Source: Chloroflexota bacterium
Lineage (GTDB): Bacteria > Chloroflexota > Limnocylindria > Limnocylindrales > CSP1-4
DNA: 38,797 nt
Direction of reading: 5' to 3'
Assembly: GCA_021789435.1 (NCBI GenBank)
Contig: JAJYJO010000014.1
Span: 1 to 38,797 of the forward strand
The stretch's first letter is position 1. Every line of letters begins with the position of its first letter. The notes below the pieces were generated by a model that had not been told where the DNA came from, did no database searches, and was given only the letters and a program-made list of their open reading frames with translations. Below are positions 17,204-27,247 of this stretch, piece by piece. The position numbers and the translations under genes were made by a program.

Positions 17204-18265
17204 GTGGCCGAGGACCTCTACGAGCGGTACAAGGACGCGCTCCGGACGGGGCACGTCGCTCTCCTCCGCGACCGGCTGGAGGACGCCCTGCGCGCCTACC
17301 GTGAGGCGGCCGCGATCGCCCCCGATCGCGCCGTGCCCAGGAGCGGGCTGGCCGGCGTCCTGGTGCGGCTCGGTCGGATCGACGAGGCGATCGACGAGTA
17401 CGGCCACACGCTCGAGCGGGCGCCCCGGGACGAGGGCGCACTCCTCGGCTGGGCGGAAGCCCTGATGGCGGCCGGCCGGCCGGCCGCCGCCGCGGCGGCT
17501 CTCGATCGAGCGGCCGAGGTCCAGGAGGACGCGGACCGGCTCCCCGAGGCGTCGGACACGCTCCGCCGCGCCCAGGAGTCTGCGCCGAGCCCGGCCCGCG
17601 CCCGTCGCCTGCAGGCGCTCGTCCGCCGGCTCAGGGACTCGACAGGTGACCAGGCGGCGGGGGAGGCCCTGAGCCGGGCGCTGCGTCTGCTGGAAGGTCC
17701 GGCGGCGGAGGAGCCAGCCGAAGGCGAAGCCGGGATCACGGGACCTGCCGGGACCGCCGGGCCAGACGAGACCGTCGGGCCTGCAGCCGTCGCAACGTTC
17801 GGGACCGCCGTCGAGGTCGAGAGCCCGAAGGGCGCCGCGGAAACCGCCGCGGAGAGCACCACGACCGACCCGGCCGTCCTGGTCGAGGCCGCGGAGGAGG
17901 CCCTGGCCGGGGGCGATGCGACGCTGGCGCGGGACCGCTGGATCGAGGCCGCCGCCGCCCTCGGGGGGGTGGGCCTGTTCGAGGCCGGTCTGGACGCCGC
18001 CGAGCAGGCCCTGGCCCTCGATCCGGGCGCCTCGGAGCCGCACCTGGTCCTGGCCGGCCTCTACCTCGACCATGGCTGGCGGGCACTGGCGGCCCGGAAG
18101 CTGCGCCTCCTGGACCGGCTCCTGGCGCTGGACGGCGACGCGGCTGGCCGCGAGCGCCTCGCGGCTCGGGCCGGGTCGCTCCTCGACGAGTTTCCGGAGG
18201 AGGCGAGCGGACCGGCGGCGGGGGCCGGCGCGGAGGCACCGGCCGGGGACGCCGGCCCGGGCTGA
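17204..18265 (+). CDS. Tetratricopeptide-repeat protein of unknown role
   Basis: A protein of about 353 aa with no signal peptide or membrane segment. Helix-turn-helix repeats of TPR type are visible in the first ~115 residues ('LEDALRAYREAAAIAPDRAV', 'GRIDEAIDEYGHTLERAPRD'). A second block lies around residues 240-310 ('GLDAAEQALALDPGASEPHL'). The two blocks are joined by a Gly/Ala/Thr/Glu-rich linker that is likely disordered. TPR blocks usually bind other proteins; the partner here is unknown. It sits between rpsI and cdaA. I chose the GTG at 17204 because of the -10-like box; the GTG at 17198 is the track's start. The 732-aa antisense ORF overlapping it is a GC shadow. Confidence 0.75.
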   Translation: MAEDLYERYKDALRTGHVALLRDRLEDALRAYREAAAIAPDRAVPRSGLAGVLVRLGRIDEAIDEYGHTLERAPRDEGALLGWAEALMAAGRPAAAAAALDRAAEVQEDADRLPEASDTLRRAQESAPSPARARRLQALVRRLRDSTGDQAAGEALSRALRLLEGPAAEEPAEGEAGITGPAGTAGPDETVGPAAVATFGTAVEVESPKGAAETAAESTTTDPAVLVEAAEEALAGGDATLARDRWIEAAAALGGVGLFEAGLDAAEQALALDPGASEPHLVLAGLYLDHGWRALAARKLRLLDRLLALDGDAAGRERLAARAGSLLDEFPEEASGPAAGAGAEAPAGDAGPG

Positions 18266-18397
18266 GCAGCCGGCCGTCTCCCCAGGCCGCCCCCGGGCGC
18301 CTCTCCCGGCCGCCTGCCCGCCACCCGCCACGTGCCCGAGGCGCGACCCGGCAGGGAGCGCGGAGGGGCCGGGGGCCGATGATAAACTGGCCGAGCG
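18266..18397 (+). promoter_or_regulatory. Gap before cdaA with -10-like TAAACT
   Basis: This 132-bp gap is mostly G/C-rich, with short GC palindromes such as gcccccgggc but no T-run. TAAACT at 18383-18388 lies nine bases before the cdaA ATG, so it may be the -10 element of a cdaA promoter with almost no leader. No clear -35 is seen. This is the likely start of the cdaA-cdaR-glmM-glmS transcript. Confidence 0.4.
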
Positions 18398-19387
18398 ATG
18401 CCGCAACTCGTCGAATCGATCCTTGGCCAGGTCCGGCTGAACGCGGTCGTCGACATCGGCATCACCGCCCTCCTGATCTACTGGGGCTTCAGCCTGATCC
18501 GGGGGACCCGGGCGGTGCGCCTGGTGATCGGGGTCAGCCTGGTCATGCTCATCTACGCGGCGGCCCAGTTCTTCGGCCTGCGCCTGCTGAGCCAGATCAT
18601 GCAGACCGGAGCGGTCGTCGGCCTGTTCGCGCTGGTGGTCATCTTCCAGCCCGAGCTGCGCCGGGCCCTGGAGCGGATCGGGACGGTGGGCTCGCTGGCC
18701 TGGCTCTTCACCGGGACCGAGCAGCGGGCGGCCGGCCACATCGCGGCCGAGGTGGCCCGGGCGGCGGTCGGCATCTCCCGGGCCGGCCATGGCGCCCTGA
18801 TCGTGCTGGAGCGGGAGATCGGCCTCCAGGAGGTGGCAGAGAGCGGCGTCATGCTCCACGCCGACCTCTCGGCGGACCTGCTGGAGACCATCTTCGTGCC
18901 GCGCACGCCGCTCCACGACGGGGCGGTGATCATCCGCGGCGAGACGATCGTGGCCGCGGCGGCGCTGCTGCCCCTTGCGGAGACCACGCTCCAGCTGGAG
19001 CGTTTCGGGACACGCCACCGGGCGGCCCTCGGGATCACCGAGCAGTCGGACGCGATCGTGGTCGTCGTCTCCGAGGAGAGCGGCCAGATCTCGATCGTGG
19101 AGCGTGCCCGGATCGTCCGCAACCTCGACGAGCCCAAGCTGGCGCGGGCGATCGTGACGCTGCTCCACCCGGCGCTCGGCGGCCTGCCCTTCCGGCGCGG
19201 CGACGGGACGCCCGGCGGCGGCGCACCCGGCGGCCGCGCTCCCCGCCTCGCCGAGCTGGGCCGGGTCGTGCGCCGGCGGACCCACCAGGGCAGGGCCAGT
19301 TCCACCGCCGAGGGCCGCCCGGCGGAGCGGCCTCCCGAGGACCAGGAGCCGCCGGCGGTCGCGGCGGCCACGCGGGGGTCGCGGTGA
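18398..19387 (+). CDS. cdaA: Diadenylate cyclase CdaA (c-di-AMP synthase)
   Basis: CdaA joins two ATP into cyclic di-AMP, a second messenger for potassium and cell wall balance. The 329-aa protein has three N-terminal membrane segments (about residues 13-33, 40-62 and 70-85). A DisA_N catalytic domain follows, with the DGA motif in 'TPLHDGAVIIRGE' (residues 174-176) and the RHR motif in 'FGTRHRAALGITEQSDA' (206-208). Both ATP-binding motifs are intact. It is ~55 residues longer than usual; the extra C-terminal part is Gly/Arg/Pro rich. It is coupled to cdaR by a GTGA overlap and followed by glmM and glmS, the order known from Bacillus. Confidence 0.96.
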   Translation: MPQLVESILGQVRLNAVVDIGITALLIYWGFSLIRGTRAVRLVIGVSLVMLIYAAAQFFGLRLLSQIMQTGAVVGLFALVVIFQPELRRALERIGTVGSLAWLFTGTEQRAAGHIAAEVARAAVGISRAGHGALIVLEREIGLQEVAESGVMLHADLSADLLETIFVPRTPLHDGAVIIRGETIVAAAALLPLAETTLQLERFGTRHRAALGITEQSDAIVVVVSEESGQISIVERARIVRNLDEPKLARAIVTLLHPALGGLPFRRGDGTPGGGAPGGRAPRLAELGRVVRRRTHQGRASSTAEGRPAERPPEDQEPPAVAAATRGSR

Positions 19388-20643
19388 TCCGCGCCCTCAG
19401 GTTCCTGGTCCGCAACTGGCCCCTCAAAGTGGCGGCCGTGCTGCTCTCGACGCTGCTCTACGCCGGCCTGGTCCTGTCCCAGAACAGCCAGACCTGGGCC
19501 GGCCAGGTGCCGATCCAGGTCCTCAACCAGCCGACCGACGCGGTCCTGGTCTCCACCCTGCCGGCGGTCAGCGACATCCGCTACTTCGCGCCGGGGGACA
19601 TCGCCAGCCGACTCTCATCGAACAGCTTCACCGCGACCATCGACCTGGCCGGGGCCAAGTTCTCCGGCTCGAACCCGTACGTCGTGGTCAACGTCCAGGT
19701 CTCGTCGATCGTCCAGGGCGTCCAGGTGATCGACTGGAATCCGCAGGTGATCCAGATCCAGCTCGACCCGCTGATCCGCAAGACTGTCCCCGTCGTCGTC
19801 GACCACGGCACCGTCCCGGCCGGGCTGCAGGTCGGGACACCGGCCCTGAGCGCCACGCAGGTGACTGCCATCGGCCCCGAATCAGTCGTCCGGCGGGTGA
19901 TCGAGGCGGAGGCCCAGGTCCGGATCCAGCCGCCCGGCCTCGACGTGGACCAGGAGGTCGACCTGGTCGGCATCGACGCCAAGGGCGAAGTGGTCAGCCC
20001 GGTGGAGTTCAACCCCCGCAGCGTCCACGTCCGGATCCAGGTCGGCACCGAGCTGACGACGCGCCCGCTGCCGGTCAACCCGATGGTGACCGGAACCCCG
20101 GGCGCCGGGTACCAGGTGGCCTCGGTCTCGGTGGATCCACCGAGCGTCTCCGTCTCGGGTGACGCCAACGCGCTCGCGCCGCTCGTCACCATCGACACGG
20201 CTGCCGTCTCGATCTCGGGTGCCTCGGGGACGGTCACCCAGACCGTTGGCCTGGAGCTGCCGGCCGGCGTCACCGTCGTGGGCAACGCCACGGTGACGGT
20301 CCGCATCCAGCTGCGGGCCGTGACGGGCACCCAGGACCTGACGGTCGCGATCGTGCCCGACGGCGCCCGCAGCGACCGAACCTACGCCTTCTCGACGAGC
20401 ACCGTGACCGTGACGCTCGGCGGCACCCTCGCCGCCCTCGATGCGCTCGATCCGACCACGTTCGTGGCCACGGCCGACGTCTCGACCCTGGATCCGGGCA
20501 GCCACCAGGTCCAGCTGCTGGTCACCGTGCCGGCCGGCCTGAACCTCGTCGCCATCAACCCGGGGACCGTCACGGTCACGGTGGGCGCCTCCGCGACGCC
20601 GCTTCCGTCGCCGTCGCCCTCGGCCAGCCCGGGAGCGCTCTGA
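19384..20643 (+). CDS. cdaR: YbbR-domain protein CdaR, likely CdaA regulator
   Basis: A 419-aa membrane-anchored protein. A single transmembrane helix near the N-terminus ('NWPLKVAAVLLSTLLYAGLV') is followed by about four YbbR-type beta-rich repeats outside the membrane, with recurring 'VPIQV', 'VPVVVDHGTVPAGL' and 'LPVNPMVTGTPGAGYQV' segments. The end is a Pro/Ser-rich tail. In Firmicutes CdaR binds and modulates CdaA; the same role is inferred from the adjacent gene. The GTG at 19384 overlaps the cdaA stop. The track's longer ORF from 18379 includes out-of-frame cdaA sequence. Confidence 0.9.
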   Translation: MIRALRFLVRNWPLKVAAVLLSTLLYAGLVLSQNSQTWAGQVPIQVLNQPTDAVLVSTLPAVSDIRYFAPGDIASRLSSNSFTATIDLAGAKFSGSNPYVVVNVQVSSIVQGVQVIDWNPQVIQIQLDPLIRKTVPVVVDHGTVPAGLQVGTPALSATQVTAIGPESVVRRVIEAEAQVRIQPPGLDVDQEVDLVGIDAKGEVVSPVEFNPRSVHVRIQVGTELTTRPLPVNPMVTGTPGAGYQVASVSVDPPSVSVSGDANALAPLVTIDTAAVSISGASGTVTQTVGLELPAGVTVVGNATVTVRIQLRAVTGTQDLTVAIVPDGARSDRTYAFSTSTVTVTLGGTLAALDALDPTTFVATADVSTLDPGSHQVQLLVTVPAGLNLVAINPGTVTVTVGASATPLPSPSPSASPGAL

Positions 20644-20646
20644 CCC

Positions 20647-21978
20647 ATGCCTCGTCTCTTCGGCACCGACGGCATCCGTGGGGTGGCCAACGTCGATCTC
20701 AAGCCGACGCTCGCCTACGCGCTCGGTCGCGCCACCGCCCATCGCCTGGCCGGCCCCGGCGGGGCGATCGTGGTCGGCCAGGACACCCGCCGCTCGTGCG
20801 ACATGTTCGTGGCGGCGATCACGGCCGGGGCCACCAGCCTGGGCGTCGACGTCCACCGCACCGGCGTGCTGCCGACGCCGGCCCTCGTCTTCCTGGCCGG
20901 GACCGGTGATTTCGCCGCCGGGATCATGGTCTCGGCCTCGCACAACCCGGCCCGCGACAACGGCCTCAAGGTCCTCGACGGGCGGGGCTTCAAGCTGGAC
21001 GATGCCGTGGAGGACGAGCTCGAGGCCCTGATCTGGCGGGCCGACGAGCTGGGTGGCGTGGCCAACGAGGAGCTCGGCCGCCTGGTGGACGCGGCGGACC
21101 TCCTGGACCGCTACCGCATTCATCGCCTGGCCCTGGCCGCCGGCATCCGGGCACCCGTGAAGATCGTCCTCGACTGTGCCAACGGCTCGGGTTGCGTGGT
21201 CGCCGGCGAGATCCTGCGGGCCACAGGGGCGACGGTCGACGAGATCAACAACTCGCCGGACGGGGTCAACATCAACGTCCGGGCCGGGGCGACGGCGCCC
21301 GAGGCGCTGGCTCAGGCAGTGGTCGCCGGCGGCGCCGACGTCGGGTTCGCCCTTGACGGGGACGCCGACCGGCTGATCGCCGTGGATAGGGCGGGGCGGG
21401 TCGTCGATGGCGACCAGATCCTGGGGATCCTGGCCCTCGACCGGCTGGCCCGCGGGGCGCTGCCGAACGGCGGCCTGGTCGTCTCGGTCCTCTCCAACGG
21501 CGGGCTCCAGCGGGTCGTCGAGGCGGCCGGCGGCCAGGTGATCCGGACGCCGGTCGGCGACAAGTACATCTTCGAGGGGATGCAGGTCAGCGGGGCCGGC
21601 CTGGGCGGCGAGAAGAGCGGTCACGTCATCGTCCTCGAGCACGCCACAAGCGGCGACGGGGTGGTGACGGCGCTGGAGGTCCTGCGGGTGATGGCTCGCC
21701 GCGGGCTGCCGCTGGCGGAGCTCGCCGCGGCCATACCGATGCTCCCCCAGGAGCAGCGGACGGTGCCTGCCCGCCACAAGGACCAGTGGGAGGGCGAGCC
21801 GGCGCTGCGGCGCTCCATCGAGGAGGCCCAGGACCGACTCGGCGAAGGCGGCCGGGTGCTGGTCCGGCCCTCGGGCACGGAATCCGCCCTGCGGGTCATG
21901 GTGGAGGGCCGGAACGCCGCCCTGGTGGCGGAGCTGGCCGACGCCATCGCCACCCTGGCCGCCGAGCGACTAAACTAG
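20647..21978 (+). CDS. glmM: Phosphoglucosamine mutase
   Basis: GlmM converts glucosamine-6-phosphate to glucosamine-1-phosphate on the way to UDP-GlcNAc. The 443-aa protein begins 'MPRLFGTDGIRGVAN'. The active-site serine lies in 'GIMVSASHNPARDNGLKVL' (Ser about residue 98), the metal-binding loop is 'ALDGDADRLIAVD', and the phosphate-binding end is 'LVRPSGTESALRVMVEG'. The ATG at 20647 follows the cdaR stop by three bases. In Bacillus and Lactococcus c-di-AMP signalling is linked to GlmM through CdaA-GlmM contact, and the gene order here is compatible with that. Confidence 0.97.
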   Translation: MPRLFGTDGIRGVANVDLKPTLAYALGRATAHRLAGPGGAIVVGQDTRRSCDMFVAAITAGATSLGVDVHRTGVLPTPALVFLAGTGDFAAGIMVSASHNPARDNGLKVLDGRGFKLDDAVEDELEALIWRADELGGVANEELGRLVDAADLLDRYRIHRLALAAGIRAPVKIVLDCANGSGCVVAGEILRATGATVDEINNSPDGVNINVRAGATAPEALAQAVVAGGADVGFALDGDADRLIAVDRAGRVVDGDQILGILALDRLARGALPNGGLVVSVLSNGGLQRVVEAAGGQVIRTPVGDKYIFEGMQVSGAGLGGEKSGHVIVLEHATSGDGVVTALEVLRVMARRGLPLAELAAAIPMLPQEQRTVPARHKDQWEGEPALRRSIEEAQDRLGEGGRVLVRPSGTESALRVMVEGRNAALVAELADAIATLAAERLN

Positions 21979-22046
21979 CCGCCGCCGACGGACCGGCCGC
22001 CGGCGTCGACCCGCCCGAGCGGCTGCAGGGAGGCCCACCGACCGGC
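21971..22046 (+). promoter_or_regulatory. glmM-glmS junction with -10-like TAAACT
   Basis: TAAACT at 21971-21976 overlaps the last glmM codons and could act as a -10 box for extra glmS transcription, with a leader of about 60 bases. There is no clear -35. The spacer is too short for a glmS ribozyme, and I see none. 'gcagggaggcccacc' before the ATG supplies a ribosome binding site. Confidence 0.3.
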
Positions 22047-23876
<1,830 letters not shown>

Positions 23877-23878
23877 CC

Positions 23879-24505
23879 GTGGGGGACCGGGCGGGCCGAG
23901 CGGGGGGGCGCCGAGGGGCAGCCGCGCCGCGTGCCGGCGCTGCTCCGGCCGCGCCGGACGACCTGCCGGCGCCGCTCGCCGCGCCCCCGGGGACGACCGA
24001 GCTCGGTGTGGACATCGTTCGCGTCGAGCGCATCCGGCGTACGCTGGAGCGGTTCGGTCCGCGCTTCGGGGACCGGGTCCTGACCCCCCGGGAGGCGGCC
24101 TACGTGCGTGGCCGGGCGGAGACACTCGCCGGTCGCTGGGCGGCGAAGGAGGCCGTGTCCAAGGTGCTGGGCCTCGGGGTCCGCGGTATCGGCTGGCGCG
24201 AGATCGAGATCGAGCGGCTGCCGACCGGGCAGCCGGCCGTGGTCCTCCACGGCCGGGCGGCTCGCCGGGCGGACCAGCTGGGGATGGAGCGGGTGGCCCT
24301 CTCGATCAGTCACGAGGCCGAGTTCGCCGTCGCGGTCGCCTTCGGGATCCGGACCGCCGGCGGCCGCTACCTCTTCCCGGTCGACCTCGACGCGCGGCTC
24401 GACGAGCGCGAGCGGCGCCTCCGGGCGCGCCTGGACCGCCTGCGCGGTCCGGCCGGCGAGGCAGACCGCCCGGCGGCCGCCGCCGCGGAGGCCGCCGATG
24501 CCTGA
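23879..24505 (+). CDS. acpS: Holo-[acyl-carrier-protein] synthase
   Basis: AcpS transfers 4'-phosphopantetheine from CoA to acyl carrier protein. The core is 'ELGVDIVRVERIRRTLERFG' (metal-binding Asp) and 'LAGRWAAKEAVSKVLGLG' (catalytic Glu/Lys helix), then 'ALSISHEAEFAVAVAF'. The core lies at about residues 40-160 of a 208-aa frame. The ~40 residues before it are Ala/Pro/Gly rich and the ~45 after it are Arg/Ala rich. The GTG at 23879 sits two bases after the glmS stop. A later GTG at 24008 would cut into the first strand, so I reject it. It overlaps nnrD by eight bases; acpS-nnrD-alr is a common order. Confidence 0.92.
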   Translation: MGDRAGRAGGRRGAAAPRAGAAPAAPDDLPAPLAAPPGTTELGVDIVRVERIRRTLERFGPRFGDRVLTPREAAYVRGRAETLAGRWAAKEAVSKVLGLGVRGIGWREIEIERLPTGQPAVVLHGRAARRADQLGMERVALSISHEAEFAVAVAFGIRTAGGRYLFPVDLDARLDERERRLRARLDRLRGPAGEADRPAAAAAEAADA

Positions 24506-25469
24506 GGCGAGGACGGTCCTCCTCGACGACGCCGCCGCCGCCGCGCTCCTGCCGCCGCGGCCGGTGCGCGGCCACAAGGGGACCTTCGGCAAGCTGCTCG
24601 TGGTCGCCGGCTCGCTCGACTACGCCGGCGCCGCCCTGCTGGTCAGCCGGGCGGCCGGCCGGGCCGGCGCCGGCCTCGTGACGCTGGCGGTGCCCGAGTC
24701 GCTCCAGCCGCTCTTCGCCGCCAAGGTGGAGGAGGCGACCACCATGGCCCTCCCGGAGGACGACCTCGAGGAGGTCGACGCTTACCAGGCGCTGGCGCGC
24801 ATCCTTGACCACGACCACGATGCCTTGGTCCTCGGTCCCGGCCTCCGGCCCAGCCTGACCGGGACGGAGCTCATCCGCCGCCTGCTGGCGGCCGAGGACC
24901 AGGAATCGCCCTGCCCGTGCGTGGTGGACGCCGAGGCTCTCCGCTCGCTCGCCGCCATCGACCGCTGGTGGGAGGAGGTCCAGGCGCCCTGCGTCCTGAC
25001 GCCCCACGTTGGCGAGTTCCAGCGGCTCCGGGCGGCCGCCGGCGAGGAGACGGGCGGTCGGACCGACCTCGGCGCCGACGACCGGGCGAGGGCGGCCGCC
25101 GCCCGCTCCGCGGCCCGCCGGTGGCGGCAGGTCGTCGTCCTCAAGGGCGCCCGGACGGTGATCGCCTCGCCGGACGGGGCGCTGGCCGTGGCGCCGTTCG
25201 AGAACCCGGCGCTGGCCAGCGGCGGCACCGGCGACGTGCTCGCGGGGACGATCGGCGCCCTCCTCGCCCAGGGCCTGTCCGCCGAGGGGGCGGCCCGTCT
25301 CGGCGTCTACCTCCACGGCATGGCCGGCGAGGCCGTCCGCGCCCGTCTCGGCGACGCGGGCCTCCTCGCCTCGGACCTGCCGCCCGAGCTGCCGCTGGCG
25401 CGGCGGCGGCTGCTCGCGCTGCGCCCGGCCGCCGGTGACCCGCCGGACGCCACCGCGACCCGCGGCTAG
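24498..25469 (+). CDS. nnrD: ADP/ATP-dependent NAD(P)H-hydrate dehydratase
   Basis: NnrD repairs hydrated NAD(P)H, using ADP or ATP. The 323-aa protein has only the YjeF C-terminal (ribokinase-like) domain; the NnrE epimerase domain often fused to it is absent. Motifs are 'RGHKGTFGKLLVVAGSLDYA' (nucleotide-binding start), 'ALVLGPGL', 'LTPHVGEFQRL', 'VVLKGARTVIASPDG' and 'NPALASGGTGDVLAGTIGAL', which includes the catalytic Asp. The ATG at 24498 lies within the end of acpS; the track's start at 24108 is a shadow of acpS. Confidence 0.95.
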   Translation: MPEARTVLLDDAAAAALLPPRPVRGHKGTFGKLLVVAGSLDYAGAALLVSRAAGRAGAGLVTLAVPESLQPLFAAKVEEATTMALPEDDLEEVDAYQALARILDHDHDALVLGPGLRPSLTGTELIRRLLAAEDQESPCPCVVDAEALRSLAAIDRWWEEVQAPCVLTPHVGEFQRLRAAAGEETGGRTDLGADDRARAAAARSAARRWRQVVVLKGARTVIASPDGALAVAPFENPALASGGTGDVLAGTIGALLAQGLSAEGAARLGVYLHGMAGEAVRARLGDAGLLASDLPPELPLARRRLLALRPAAGDPPDATATRG

Positions 25470-25472
25470 CGG

Positions 25473-26774
25473 ATGGCGGAGGATCGTCCCGGGCATCCGC
25501 CCGGCTTCCCCGTCCTGCCCCGGACGGCCTGGCTCCGGATCGACCTCGAGGCGCTCGTCGCGAACCTGGTCCTGATCCGCGCGGCACTCCCGGCGGGTGT
25601 GCGGGTCGAGCCGGTGGTCAAGGCCGATGCCTACGGCCACGGTGCCGTCCCGGTCGCCCACGCCCTCGCCGCGGCCGGCGCCGACGGCTTCTGCGTCGCC
25701 ACGTTCGACGAGGCGGTGGAGCTGCGGCGCAGCGGCCTTCGCCTGCCACTGCTGGTGCTCTACCCGGCGCCGCCCGAGCTGGCCGAGGCGGCCGCACGCC
25801 TGGACATCGCCCTGGCCGCGGGCGACCCCCGCCTCCTCGAGCGGACGCTGGCGGTGATCCGGGCCGCCCACGCCGGCAGAGGCGGGCCGCGCCGGAGGCT
25901 GCGCTTCCATCTCGAGGTCGAGACCGGCCTCGGCCGGGCCGGCTTCCACCCGGCCGACGTGCCGGCCGCGGCAGCGGCCATCGAGCGGACGCCGGGCTGC
26001 CGGCTGGCCGGTCTCTGGTCCCACCTGGCGGCTCCGGATGACAAGGCCCGGGCCAGCGCCCAGACCGAGCGTTTCGGCGACGCCGCCCGCCTGATCGACG
26101 ATTCGGCGGTCCGGCTGCCGGCCCGCCACCTGGTCGCGAGCGGTGCCCTGCTGGCCGCCAGCGCCCCCGCCTTCGAATCGATCCGGGTCGGTCTGGCCCT
26201 CTACGGTCTGGTGCCCGACGGCCAGCGCATCGACGACCGCCGGCTGCCGATTGCCCGCGGCCTCCGGCCCGTCCTCTCGCTCCATGCCCGGGCCGTGCGG
26301 GTGGCCGACCTCCCGGCCGGGACCGGGATCAGCTACGGTCCGAGCTTCGTGACCGCCCGCCCCAGCCGGATCGCCACCCTCCCGCTCGGCTACGCCGACG
26401 GCTATGCCCGGGCCCTCTCCAACCGCGGCAGCGCCCTGGTCCGCGGCTGGCGCGTCCCGGTCGTCGGGACGGTGGCGATGGACGCGGTGATGACGGACGT
26501 GACGGACGTGCCGGGTCCGCCGGTCGACGTGGACGACGAGTTCACGCTCATCGGGGCCCAGGGCGCCGAGCGGATCGAGGTGGCCGACCTGGCGCGGGAG
26601 CGCACCACGATCTCCTGGGAGGTGGTGACCGCGATGTCGCGGCGTCTGCCTCGGGTGTACCATGCGGCCGCCGGAGCGGTCGGAATTCGCACGCTCACGG
26701 AGGAGCGAGGCGAGTGGCGCGTATCGAGCTCTGGAACGGGGACATCTGCGATCTCGAGGTCGACGCGATCGTGA
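25473..26774 (+). CDS. alr: Alanine racemase
   Basis: Alr is a PLP enzyme that makes D-alanine for peptidoglycan. The 433-aa protein has the PLP lysine in 'VVKADAYGHGAVPVAHAL' (Lys about residue 50), 'FHLEVETGLGRAGFHP', 'SIRVGLALYGLVPDG' and the catalytic Tyr in 'GTGISYGPSFVT'. It also has 'TLPLGYADGYARALSNRG' and 'VAMDAVMTDVTD'. The family normally ends near 'MSRRLPRVY'. Here the frame runs about 30 residues further, overlapping the next gene by 61 bases, so the tail is probably not functional. The large antisense ORF across this region is a shadow. Confidence 0.96.
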   Translation: MAEDRPGHPPGFPVLPRTAWLRIDLEALVANLVLIRAALPAGVRVEPVVKADAYGHGAVPVAHALAAAGADGFCVATFDEAVELRRSGLRLPLLVLYPAPPELAEAAARLDIALAAGDPRLLERTLAVIRAAHAGRGGPRRRLRFHLEVETGLGRAGFHPADVPAAAAAIERTPGCRLAGLWSHLAAPDDKARASAQTERFGDAARLIDDSAVRLPARHLVASGALLAASAPAFESIRVGLALYGLVPDGQRIDDRRLPIARGLRPVLSLHARAVRVADLPAGTGISYGPSFVTARPSRIATLPLGYADGYARALSNRGSALVRGWRVPVVGTVAMDAVMTDVTDVPGPPVDVDDEFTLIGAQGAERIEVADLARERTTISWEVVTAMSRRLPRVYHAAAGAVGIRTLTEERGEWRVSSSGTGTSAISRSTRS

Positions 26775-27247
26775 ATGCCGCCAACGTGAGCCTCTGGATG
26801 TCGACCGGCGTCGGGGGCGCGATCAAGCGGCGAGGCGGCGACGAGATCGAGTTCGCGGCCGTTCGCCAGGGACCCGTCTCCCTCGGCGACGCGGTGGTCA
26901 CGCCGGCCGGGCGCCTCGCCGCCGGGGCGGTGATCCATGCCGTCTCGCTCGACCGCGACCGGCGGACCAGCGCCGCCGCGATCGAGGCGGCCGTCCGCAG
27001 CGCCATGGCCCGGGCTCGGGAGATCGGGGCCGCGAGCCTGGCCTTCCCCGCCCTGGGCACAGGTGTGGGCGGTTTCCCGCTCGAGGAGTCGGCCCGGATC
27101 ACCGTCGCCACCGTGCGGGACGAGCTGGCCCGCTCGTCCCGCATCGACCACGTCGTCTTCGCCCTTCGCGGCGCGGCCGCCTACAGCGCGTTCCAGGCCG
27201 CCCTGTCGGTGGCGGCCGCCGGCCTGCGGGGCGGAGCCGACGCGTGA
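26714..27247 (+). CDS. Macro-domain protein (ADP-ribose binding or hydrolysing)
   Basis: A 177-aa protein that is a single macro domain. Typical elements are 'ELWNGDICDLEVDAIVNAAN', then 'STGVGGAIKRRGG' and 'AFPALGTGVGGFPLEESARI', the phosphate-binding loop. Macro domains bind ADP-ribose, and many remove it from proteins or hydrolyse O-acetyl-ADP-ribose; the substrate here is unknown. The GTG at 26714 is preceded by 'acggaggagcgaggcga', a good ribosome binding site, and starts within the alr tail. The stop overlaps the GTG of the next small gene by four bases, so the two are probably coupled. Confidence 0.9.
   Translation: MARIELWNGDICDLEVDAIVNAANVSLWMSTGVGGAIKRRGGDEIEFAAVRQGPVSLGDAVVTPAGRLAAGAVIHAVSLDRDRRTSAAAIEAAVRSAMARAREIGAASLAFPALGTGVGGFPLEESARITVATVRDELARSSRIDHVVFALRGAAAYSAFQAALSVAAAGLRGGADA

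Noticed and set aside
17087-19285. 732-aa antisense ORF across the TPR gene and cdaA
   Set aside because: It is opposite clear genes, has no family motif, and its composition is that of a codon-bias shadow.
21979-22046. glmS ribozyme or riboswitch upstream of glmS
   Set aside because: The spacer is only 68 bases and shows no ribozyme core; a glmS ribozyme needs well over 100 bases.
24008-24505. Shorter acpS from the GTG at 24008
   Set aside because: It would remove the first beta-strand ('ELGV') directly before the metal-binding Asp, which the family retains.
24306-26663. 785-aa antisense ORF across nnrD and alr
   Set aside because: It lies opposite two secure genes and is His/Arg/Gly/Ala-rich with no domain. 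Long antisense frames are expected at this G+C content.
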